Shown here piece after piece: positions 1 through 5,990 of a DNA stretch of 24,647 nt. The notes under the pieces were generated by a model. It did no database searches. It saw only the letters and a list, made by a program, of their open reading frames with translations, and was not told the DNA's origin. The translations under genes and the position numbers were made by a program. Source of the DNA: Patescibacteria group bacterium (lineage in GTDB: Bacteria > Patescibacteriota > Minisyncoccia > Phycocordibacterales > SBAW01); contig JAGWIT010000009.1 of the NCBI GenBank assembly GCA_028866155.1, positions 1 through 24,647 on the forward strand, in the 5' to 3' direction. Numbering within the stretch: position 1 is the stretch's first letter; the number at the start of each line of letters is the position of its first letter.

Positions 1-674
1 GAAATTAATTTCAATCGCGACAGCAGAAGCCGGTACGTCTCATGGTCGAAGGTGAGCACGTCCACCAGCACTCCGTCTAAACGATAGCGCAGGCGCACGG
101 CAACTTCTTCGGGCTCGAAGTGCACGTCAGATGCGCCGGTCGAGAGGCCGCCCGCCAAAATAACTTCGAGTATGCGCGTGATGCGATACGCGCGCTTCAT
201 CGTTATCGCCTCGTTGATGAAATCGCCGATGTCTTTGAGCGTGCGGACCTTGCTCGCGAGGTCCTCAACCTCTTGATTGCTCAGTTCGAACACGCCGGCC
301 TTCGACTCGGTGGCGTAGGAGAGGTCGGCATAGCGCTCGAACGCGCGCTTTAAAGACTCCTGCGAGGTCATAAAAACGGTGACCTCGTAGCCTTGTTCGG
401 CCAGTTTTTGCTCGAGCTGTTTTACTTTGGGGTTCTCCGGCGCGCGCACGGCCAAGCTAAGCTTTTTGCCCACCTTGCCGAACGCCGCGGCCTCGCAGTC
501 GCGCGCCTGCGCCTCGGGGATAAGCCGCAGAGCTTCGGTGTTGACCGCCACAAGCGAGAGGTCGACATACTCAACGCCGTATTTGTGCGACAGCACCTGC
601 GCTAACTCTTCCTCTTCGCGCTTGCGCAAAAAGTCGAGCCGCTTCTCCTCCTCGGTGTCATTGAACACGATCAT
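1..674 (-). CDS. pilB: Type IV pilus / type II secretion assembly ATPase (PilB/GspE family), N-terminal part
   Basis: This reading frame is open from an ATG at 674 to the window edge, giving about 224 residues with no stop, so the gene is cut by the edge. The N-terminal part resembles the MshEN/T2SSE_N regulatory domain: a charged helix, then a YVDL segment and an LIPEAQAR segment. Near residue 185 comes SDVHFEP followed by VRLRYRLDG, the signature of the N-terminal half of the PilB/GspE ATPase domain. The Walker motifs would lie beyond the edge. The family are cytoplasmic hexameric ATPases that power pilin polymerisation. On this strand a TAGAAT box ends six bases before the ATG and there is no Shine-Dalgarno sequence, so translation is probably leaderless. 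It is divergent from tsaE. PilB versus GspE or a related secretion ATPase cannot be settled from this half. Confidence 0.88.
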   Translation of the reverse strand, partial: MIVFNDTEEEKRLDFLRKREEEELAQVLSHKYGVEYVDLSLVAVNTEALRLIPEAQARDCEAAAFGKVGKKLSLAVRAPENPKVKQLEQKLAEQGYEVTVFMTSQESLKRAFERYADLSYATESKAGVFELSNQEVEDLASKVRTLKDIGDFINEAITMKRAYRITRILEVILAGGLSTGASDVHFEPEEVAVRLRYRLDGVLVDVLTFDHETYRLLLSRLKLI

Positions 675-713
675 GCATATATTCTACATCCAGTTTTGGT
701 ACACTGCTTTCTG
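675..713. promoter_or_regulatory. Divergent promoter region between pilB-like gene and tsaE
   Basis: On the minus strand TAGAAT (681-686) sits six bases before the pilB-like ATG. On the plus strand TACACT (700-705) sits eight bases before the tsaE ATG at 714. Neither gene has a Shine-Dalgarno sequence. The spacing predicts transcripts starting at or next to the start codons. The -35 elements would lie inside the opposing gene. Confidence 0.6.
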
Positions 714-1181
714 ATGACCCACGTGCCGCTCAAAGATTTGCCCGAGTTCGTGCGCAACGTGCGCGCGATGCTCAAGCTCTTGCCGCATAAGAATTCGGCG
801 ACCTTGGTATATCTGCAAGGCGAGCTCGGCTCGGGGAAGACGACCTTCATGCAGCAGCTTGGCCGCGAACTGGGCATTGAAGTGCCGATGCAAAGCCCGA
901 CCTATGTGCTCATGAAGACCTATCGGATTGAGGGCGAACGCCTGCCCAATGGCGCGCCGCGTCGCTTCAAGCGGCTCGTCCACATCGACGCTTACCGCCT
1001 TAACTCGGCCGCGGAGTTTGCGGCGCTGAGGCCCGAGCAATTTCTTGAGGACCCCGAAGCACTCGTGTGTATAGAGTGGCCCGAGCGCGTGGCAGAGGCG
1101 CTCCCCGAGCCCGATCTCACGATTGCATTTTCGAGCGAGGGCGTTGGAGAAGCGGAGCGAAACATCGAGATGCAAAAGTAG
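714..1181 (+). CDS. tsaE: tRNA threonylcarbamoyladenosine biosynthesis ATPase TsaE
   Basis: TsaE is the small P-loop ATPase that works with TsaB and TsaD in making t6A at position 37 of ANN-decoding tRNAs. The 155-residue product has a Walker A motif, GELGSGKTT (about residues 36-44), followed by SPTYVLM, HIDAYRL and CIEWPERV, which are all diagnostic of TsaE. The length is normal for the family. A TTG at 696 would add six residues, but that TTG lies just upstream of the -10 box, so I chose the ATG at 714. The gene is followed directly by polA, whose own putative -10 box overlaps the tsaE stop. No tsaB or tsaD is visible in the window. Confidence 0.93.
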   Translation: MTHVPLKDLPEFVRNVRAMLKLLPHKNSATLVYLQGELGSGKTTFMQQLGRELGIEVPMQSPTYVLMKTYRIEGERLPNGAPRRFKRLVHIDAYRLNSAAEFAALRPEQFLEDPEALVCIEWPERVAEALPEPDLTIAFSSEGVGEAERNIEMQK

Positions 1182-1193
1182 TACAATTGCCAC
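1182..1193 (+). promoter_or_regulatory. -10 box for leaderless polA transcript
   Basis: TACAAT (1182-1187) starts at the last base of the tsaE stop region and is followed by six bases and then the polA ATG. There is no Shine-Dalgarno sequence. This fits an internal promoter giving a leaderless polA mRNA, but it is a prediction from spacing only. Confidence 0.5.
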
Positions 1194-3677
1194 ATGGCAA
1201 ACCCTTCGACTGCACTCAGGGCAAGAAAACAGCTCGTCATTTTGGATACGCACGCGATCCTCCACCGCGCGTACCACGCCTTGCCCGATTTTAGCTCACA
1301 GAAGGGCGAGCCCACCGGCGCTCTCTATGGCGTTGTTTCGATGCTGGTTAAGATAATCACCGACCTCAAGCCCGACTATATCGTCGCGGCCTACGACCTG
1401 CCGGGGCCGACGTACCGCCACGCGGCATTTAAAGAGTACAAAGCGACGCGGCCCAAGGGCGAGCCAGATTTAATTTCGCAGATAATCCGCTCGCGCGATG
1501 TGCTGGAGGCATTCGGCATACCGATTTATGACGCAAAGGGCTTCGAGGCCGACGATGTCATCGGCACCATCGTTGAACAGGTTATACATCCGGCCGCAGG
1601 CAGCCGGATGGAAAAGAAAAATGACGTCGACGTTATCATCGCCTCCGGCGACATGGACGCCCTTCAGCTGGTTGAGGGCGATCGCGTACAAGTTTTTACC
1701 TTGAAAAAAGGCTTAAATGACACGATACTTTACGATGAAAAGGGAGTGCTCGCGCGCTACGGCTTTGGCCCCGCCTCCATCCCCGACTACAAGGGCTTGC
1801 GCGGCGATCCGAGCGACAACATCCCCGGCGTCAAAGGCGTCGGCGAGAAGACAGCGACGATTTTAATCTCGGAGTTCGGCACGCTTGAGGCTATGTACGC
1901 GGAGCTGAAAAAAAATCCCGAGAAGCTCACCGCACTCGATGTCAAAAAGGGAATGCTGGAAAAGTTGAAGGAGCAGGAGGATGACGCCAAGTTTTCAAAA
2001 ATGCTCGCCGAGATCCGCCGCGACGCACCGGTCGACTTTACCCTGCCTAAAAAAGCGTGGAGCGAAAGCGTGGATGCCAAAAAGACCATTGCGATGCTTG
2101 CCGAATTCGACTTTCGCTCTTTGATGCCGCGGGTCAAGCAGTTGTTGAGTGGGGAAGTGGTAACTGCGAAAGCTTCTGCTTCCGACTTCGCTTCACAAAA
2201 AGCTCCTTCCCGTTCCCCCTCCGCCGAAGGCGTCGGCGCTCACGTCCAGGAACTTTTTGCTCCGCTTGAGGGAATATCGGATGAAGATTTTAAAAAGACC
2301 GCTCTCGCGGTGTGGGTGCTCGATTCGGGGCTCACCGAGCCGGCGTTTGACGACATATACAGAGTCGGCAAAGCGGATGATTTTGAAGAGGCGAAGAAAA
2401 ATATTCTCGAAGAGATAAAAAAACGAAAGCTCGAGTTCGTGTATGAGCACATCGAGCTGCCGCTTATGCCCGTGTTGCGCCGGATGGAGAACCGGGGCGT
2501 GTTGGTGGACCGCGCATGTTTGAGCAAGCTCTCCAAAGACTACACGCGCGAACTCACTATACTCGCGGCGCAGGTCTATCAAGCGGCTGGTCAGGAGTTT
2601 AATATCAATTCGCCCAAACAGCTCGGCGAAATTTTGTTCGATAAACTCGGGCTGGCTTTGAAGAATCAAAAAAAGACCGCCGGGGGCCAGCGTTCAACAC
2701 GCGAGTCCGAGCTCGAGAAGATGAAGTCGCTCCATCCGGTCATTGAAAAGATTTTGCAGTACCGCGAGCTCCAAAAATTGCTCTCGACTTATATCGACAC
2801 TATCCCCGCGTTGCTCGACGCAGGCGACCGCGTGCACACCACGTTTGTGCAGACCGGCGCGGCGACGGGCCGGCTTGCGTCGAAGGACCCGAACCTGCAG
2901 AACATCCCGATAAAAAGCGACCTCGGCCGCGCCATCCGCCACGCATTCGTCGCCGACAAGGGCTACGTGCTCGTGGCTTTTGACTACAGCCAGATTGAAC
3001 TGCGCATCGCGGCGTTTCTCTCGGGCGACGAGGGGCTTGCCGACATTTTCAAAAGCGGGCGCGATGTCCACAAAGAGGTCGCGGCGCGCGTGTTTCATGT
3101 CAAAGAGAGCGAGGTCAACTACGAGCAGCGCCGCTGCGCCAAGGTCATCAACTTCGGCATTCTCTACGGCATGGGCGTTAACAGCCTCCAGCAGGCGCTG
3201 GCTACCCCTCGCGCCGAGGCGCAGGCGTTTTATAACGGATACTTCGAGGCGTTCCCGCGATTGGCCGCATATATCGAAGAGGTCAAAGCCGATGCGTCGC
3301 GCCGCGGATATACCGAAACATTCTTCGGCCGTCGCCGCTATTTTGACGGCATCAAGTCGCCTATACCCTATGTCCGCGCGGCCGCCGAGCGCATGGCGAT
3401 TAATGCGCCCATCCAAGGCACGCAGGCCGACTTGGTAAAACTGGCGATGATAAAGATAGACGGGCTGTTTGAGAAGGAGGCGAAAGGCAAAGCCTATATG
3501 CTTTTGCAGGTACACGACGAGTTGGTGTTTGAGATACAAGAAGAATTAGTTGAAAAACTCACGCCCGAAATTAAAAAACTGATGGAAGAAATTGTGCCTG
3601 AGAAGGAGCGCAAAGGCATCCCGTTCATAGCTGAAGGCAAAGTAGGCAAAAATTGGGGCGAGATGGAGCCGCTATAA
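1194..3677 (+). CDS. polA: DNA polymerase I without recognisable proofreading domain
   Basis: This 827-residue protein has a 5'-3' nuclease domain (about 12-300: VILDTHAILHRAYHALP, GFEADDVIGT, GDPSDNIPGVKGVGEKTA). A short low-complexity linker and a shrunken middle region without DEDD exonuclease motifs follow. Then comes an intact family A polymerase domain (about 415-827). Motif A is DYSQIELR at about 597, motif B is RRCAKVINFGILYG at about 646 and motif C is VHDELVFE at about 773. The size is like Taq polymerase, which also lacks proofreading, rather than the 928-residue E. coli enzyme. Its role would be Okazaki-fragment processing and repair synthesis. Residues 4-11 are encoded by a dispersed repeat directly after the ATG. 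A second palindrome adds residues (HPAAGSRM) within the nuclease domain. Confidence 0.96.
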   Translation: MANPSTALRARKQLVILDTHAILHRAYHALPDFSSQKGEPTGALYGVVSMLVKIITDLKPDYIVAAYDLPGPTYRHAAFKEYKATRPKGEPDLISQIIRSRDVLEAFGIPIYDAKGFEADDVIGTIVEQVIHPAAGSRMEKKNDVDVIIASGDMDALQLVEGDRVQVFTLKKGLNDTILYDEKGVLARYGFGPASIPDYKGLRGDPSDNIPGVKGVGEKTATILISEFGTLEAMYAELKKNPEKLTALDVKKGMLEKLKEQEDDAKFSKMLAEIRRDAPVDFTLPKKAWSESVDAKKTIAMLAEFDFRSLMPRVKQLLSGEVVTAKASASDFASQKAPSRSPSAEGVGAHVQELFAPLEGISDEDFKKTALAVWVLDSGLTEPAFDDIYRVGKADDFEEAKKNILEEIKKRKLEFVYEHIELPLMPVLRRMENRGVLVDRACLSKLSKDYTRELTILAAQVYQAAGQEFNINSPKQLGEILFDKLGLALKNQKKTAGGQRSTRESELEKMKSLHPVIEKILQYRELQKLLSTYIDTIPALLDAGDRVHTTFVQTGAATGRLASKDPNLQNIPIKSDLGRAIRHAFVADKGYVLVAFDYSQIELRIAAFLSGDEGLADIFKSGRDVHKEVAARVFHVKESEVNYEQRRCAKVINFGILYGMGVNSLQQALATPRAEAQAFYNGYFEAFPRLAAYIEEVKADASRRGYTETFFGRRRYFDGIKSPIPYVRAAAERMAINAPIQGTQADLVKLAMIKIDGLFEKEAKGKAYMLLQVHDELVFEIQEELVEKLTPEIKKLMEEIVPEKERKGIPFIAEGKVGKNWGEMEPL
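1202..1221 (+). repeat. Dispersed repeat inside the polA start region
   Basis: CCCTTCGACTGCACTCAGGG begins eight bases after the first base of the polA ATG and encodes residues 4-9 or so (PSTALRA). It is a variant of the element at 6134-6156 in the Mur ligase gene, on the opposite strand. Both share the CCCT...TCG...AGGG layout with imperfect dyad symmetry. The residues precede the conserved start of the nuclease domain and are not part of the usual PolA fold. Confidence 0.65.
1587..1610 (+). repeat. In-frame palindromic element in polA
   Basis: CATCCGGC (1587-1594) and GCCGGATG (1603-1610) form a perfect 8-bp inverted repeat with an 8-base loop. It is read in frame as part of IHPAAGSRM, between a conserved helix of the nuclease domain and the strand carrying IIASGDMDALQLV. 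It appears as extra length relative to typical PolA sequences, which points to an inserted element in a surface loop. Confidence 0.55.
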
Positions 3678-3689
3678 AGATTTTTTATT

Positions 3690-4253
3690 ATGTTAAAAAT
3701 TTTAGTTGGCGGCAGAGGCAAGGGCGAAGAACTCAAATGGGAGGCGATGAGCGTCGAAGAATTGGCGACGCTTGCTTCAACCCCGGCGCTGTTTGGCGGG
3801 GCGCGCACCTTTCGCCTGGTTGGGGCCTTGGCCGATGAGGGTAGGGGAGAGGAGTTTTTGGATATGGTCGAAGTGTTCACCAAGTCTCCGCACACCTTTG
3901 TGTTTGAAGAAGGAAAATTGCTCAAAGGCCCGACGACTAAGCTCGAAAAAGCTGGAGCAAAGATCGAGGTTGAGAAAAAATTAGAAAGCGCCTCGGCACG
4001 CCCAAGCGGCTTTGACCCGTACGGCCTGACCTTCGCCCTCGGTAGCCGCGACCGCAAAAAGTTGTGGCTCGGCCTCACGCAATCGCTTAAAGCAGGAGAT
4101 AAGCCCGAAGCGATAGCAGGCCTGTTGGCATGGAAAGCGAGGCAAATGAAAGACGCAAACTTGTCCCGACAATTGGTGTGGATGTATCACGATAGCCACC
4201 GCGGCGCCGGCGACCTCAAACTTCTGCTTGAAAGGTTTGCTTTAACTCTTTAG
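3690..4253 (+). CDS. Short DNA polymerase III delta-like (HolA-like) protein
   Basis: The 187-residue product starts 12 bases after the polA stop and is read in the same direction. The N-terminal part has WEAMSVEELATLASTPALFGGAR followed by hydrophobic strands, like the region of HolA that includes the LFGxR motif. The C-terminal part (DPYGLTFALGSRDRKKLW, then a GDKPEAIAGLLAWKARQ helix and a final HRGAGDLKLLLERF) matches the layout of the delta-subunit clamp-loader collar domain. Full-length HolA is about 340 residues, so this is roughly half size and lacks the P-loop-like first portion. Short HolA-like proteins of this kind would fit a reduced genome. The stop abuts the 3' end of tRNA-Lys on the other strand. 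The family call is moderate because it rests on pattern and neighbours. Confidence 0.6.
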   Translation: MLKILVGGRGKGEELKWEAMSVEELATLASTPALFGGARTFRLVGALADEGRGEEFLDMVEVFTKSPHTFVFEEGKLLKGPTTKLEKAGAKIEVEKKLESASARPSGFDPYGLTFALGSRDRKKLWLGLTQSLKAGDKPEAIAGLLAWKARQMKDANLSRQLVWMYHDSHRGAGDLKLLLERFALTL

Positions 4254-4326
4254 TCCGCCCACGAGGATTCGAACCTCGGACCATCTCCTTAAGAGGGAGT
4301 TGCTCTACCAACTGAGCTATGGGCGG
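4254..4326 (-). tRNA. tRNA-Lys (anticodon CTT)
   Basis: The minus strand folds into a complete cloverleaf. The acceptor stem is CCGCCCA/TGGGCGG with discriminator A. The anticodon loop is CTCTTAA, giving anticodon CTT. The T arm is CGAGG-TTCGAAT-CCTCG. The top pair of the anticodon stem is an A-A mismatch. CCA is not encoded. Confidence 0.95.
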
Positions 4327-4354
4327 ATTGACAGAACTTTATCACAAAGACCCT

Positions 4355-4834
4355 CTATTTTGTAGTAAGGATACCAAATAATACAATGCCCGCGGCAACA
4401 CCCACGTTCAAGCTTTCTTTTTTGCCGCGCATGGGGATTTCTAAAAGGGTGTCGGCGTATTTCAATACTTGTGGCGAGAGGCCTCGCACTTCATTGCCTA
4501 ATATGATCGCCAGTTTTTGATTTGGTTTAGGCTTGAAGCCAAAGAGGGGAGTGGATTTTTGGCTCTGCTCTATGGCGACTATCGTGTATCCCTCCTGTTT
4601 TAATTTTTTGAGCGCAAGGCTCAACTGTTTTGTTTGCTTCCACTCAATTGTTTTCTCCGCGCCCAGCGCAACTTTGTTGAGCTCTTTTCTTTCTCTCCCA
4701 AAACGGTCGATTGGCGCGGGCGTATAACCGCTGAGGATTATTTTTGACGCGCCGGCGGCGTCCGCGGTGCGGAAGATAGAGCCGACGTTATGGGCGCTTC
4801 GGATATTGTGCAGAATGATAATGGTTTGGGGCAT
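4355..4834 (-). CDS. SpoU/TrmH-family RNA 2'-O-methyltransferase
   Basis: This is a compact SPOUT (trefoil-knot) methyltransferase of about 159 residues. It carries the three family motifs: motif 1 HNIRSAHNVGSIFRTADAAG near the N terminus, motif 2 ILGNEVRGLSP, and motif 3 IPMRGKKESLNVGVAAGI. There is no extra substrate-binding domain, as in TrmL and other minimal SPOUT enzymes that methylate tRNA or rRNA ribose. The exact substrate cannot be read from sequence. I chose the ATG at 4834 over a GTG at 4855 because the protein then begins just before the conserved domain. A TATGCT box also lies nine bases upstream (plus-strand 4844-4849), again suggesting a leaderless message. Confidence 0.88.
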   Translation of the reverse strand: MPQTIIILHNIRSAHNVGSIFRTADAAGASKIILSGYTPAPIDRFGRERKELNKVALGAEKTIEWKQTKQLSLALKKLKQEGYTIVAIEQSQKSTPLFGFKPKPNQKLAIILGNEVRGLSPQVLKYADTLLEIPMRGKKESLNVGVAAGIVLFGILTTK

Positions 4835-4950
4835 GGCAAAATAAGCATATACCACAAGGGTTTTTTGGTCTATGCACCCGCCTACATTCCATTTTTAGCC
4901 AAATGAACTATAAAGAAGGTACGGTTGATTTAATAAGTAAGACAAGGCAT

Positions 4951-5325
4951 ATGAAAAAGATATTTGCATTTTTGTCCGCAGCCGTTCTGGTTCTCTCATT
5001 GTGTATGCCGGCTATCGCGAGTGCCCAATACTACGGGCAGTACTATCCGATGCAATACAATTATCCGATGCAGTACCTGATGTACAACTATAATTATAAT
5101 TATTACCGCCCCCAGCGCGTGGTGACGACGCCATATTGGTGTGGCTCGTTCTATTCGTCCTATCCATGCAGTTACTCATACAATTACAACTACTACTACC
5201 CGCAGCAATACTCCTACACTATGCCGACGTACTACATGATGTATACGTATCCGCAGATCTACTATCCGTACAACTACAACTATTATGGATATAACAGTGG
5301 CTGCACGTATTATTGCGGCTACTAG
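4951..5325 (+). CDS. Secreted tyrosine-rich low-complexity protein
   Basis: The product is 124 residues. The first 25 form a clear signal peptide (MKKIFAFLSAAVLVLSLCMPAIASA, read in parts: charged start, hydrophobic core, ASA cleavage site). The mature part of about 99 residues contains about 37 tyrosines, plus many Asn, Gln, Pro and Met, in repeats such as NYNYNYY and QYYP. It has four or five cysteines, including a CTYYCGY tail. I do not recognise a domain. It is probably an exported, intrinsically disordered surface or wall protein. Tyrosine cross-linking or adhesion is possible but only an inference. An in-frame ATG at 4903 would put 16 residues before the signal peptide, so the ATG at 4951, preceded by an AAGG, is preferred. 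Confidence 0.75.
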   Translation: MKKIFAFLSAAVLVLSLCMPAIASAQYYGQYYPMQYNYPMQYLMYNYNYNYYRPQRVVTTPYWCGSFYSSYPCSYSYNYNYYYPQQYSYTMPTYYMMYTYPQIYYPYNYNYYGYNSGCTYYCGY

Positions 5326-5341
5326 CTGCTATGTATATTAG

Positions 5342-5743
5342 CTAAAGGGGCAGATCTATTGCGAACGCGCCCGCGCCGCTTGCTAAAAGAGAGAGGCAGA
5401 TGACCGCGAGGAGCACGTAGGCCGTGCGCGAGAGCGGTGCCATCGCGTGCATGCTGCGCTTGAGCAGAAGGACTTTGATGGAGATGATGAATCCCAGAAG
5501 CGCGTCGACTTGCGTCCAAAAGCCCAAAAAGAGCCCGGCGCCGACCGCGAGCTCGATGAGCATATAGAGCCCGATTATCCATACGGCCATCTCGTGCGAA
5601 AGAACCGTCAGCTCGTGCGCCACTTCTTTTTTAGTTTTGAAATGCCAATAGGCGAGGTAGAAAAAAACGCCTGCCGCGGCAATGCGCAGGAGCGTTGGTG
5701 CAAAAAAACCATACACAAATAATTGAGGAAATGGGTTCAACAT
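5342..5743 (-). CDS. DoxX-like four-helix membrane protein
   Basis: The 133-residue product has four hydrophobic segments (about 15-33, 52-75, 78-95, 105-125). It ends in a SGAGAFAIDLPL motif typical of DoxX/DoxD-like proteins, where a small integral membrane protein ends with an AFxxDLPL-like sequence. DoxX relatives have been linked to thiosulfate metabolism or redox stress, but most, probably this one, have no assigned role. The gene converges on the tyrosine-rich gene with 16 bases between stops. No clear Shine-Dalgarno sequence precedes the ATG. Confidence 0.7.
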   Translation of the reverse strand: MLNPFPQLFVYGFFAPTLLRIAAAGVFFYLAYWHFKTKKEVAHELTVLSHEMAVWIIGLYMLIELAVGAGLFLGFWTQVDALLGFIISIKVLLLKRSMHAMAPLSRTAYVLLAVICLSLLASGAGAFAIDLPL

Positions 5744-5756
5744 GCAATGTTTTAAA

Positions 5757-5975
5757 TTAATAATGCACTTGCACCTGCGTCGTACTTGCCGACTGGCCTA
5801 TCTGCGGGCCGTAGGAGCCGCCTTGGCCCACCGGCTCGGGCGGACGTATGAATATTCCTTTTAGGTCGCCGTATTTGGCGCCTTGGGCAATCCAGACCGC
5901 TGCGAGTACGACGATAACGCCGATTATAAAAAGCAGGTCTCCCAGCGGCCCCGGCCCTTTTGGTTCGTCTGCCAT
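5757..5975 (-). CDS. Small single-pass membrane protein, function unknown
   Basis: The 72-residue product has a short cytoplasmic start (MADEPKGPGPLGD), one transmembrane segment (about 14-32) and a Gly/Pro/Gln-rich tail ending QVQVHY. I know no family. The gene has its own putative promoter: TAGAAT (plus-strand 5982-5987) lies six bases before the ATG. That is the same leaderless geometry as the pilB-like gene, and it supports the gene being real despite its size. It lies 15 bases downstream of the Mur ligase stop. Confidence 0.6.
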   Translation of the reverse strand: MADEPKGPGPLGDLLFIIGVIVVLAAVWIAQGAKYGDLKGIFIRPPEPVGQGGSYGPQIGQSASTTQVQVHY

Positions 5976-5981
5976 AGGTTA

Positions 5982-5987
5982 ATTCTA
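5982..5987 (-). promoter_or_regulatory. -10 box (TAGAAT) for the small membrane protein
   Basis: TAGAAT on the minus strand ends six bases before the ATG at 5975, and lies just before the stop of the Mur ligase gene at 5991. The hexamer and spacing equal those before the pilB-like gene. Confidence 0.5.
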
Positions 5988-5990
5988 TCA

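Noticed and set aside
684..1277. 197-codon open frame on the minus strand over tsaE
   Set aside because: tsaE on the plus strand is unambiguous, and the antisense frame runs through the divergent promoter region.
2694..3539. 281-codon open frame antisense to the polymerase domain of polA
   Set aside because: It mirrors strongly conserved polA motifs in a GC-rich gene and has no domain, start signal or promoter of its own.
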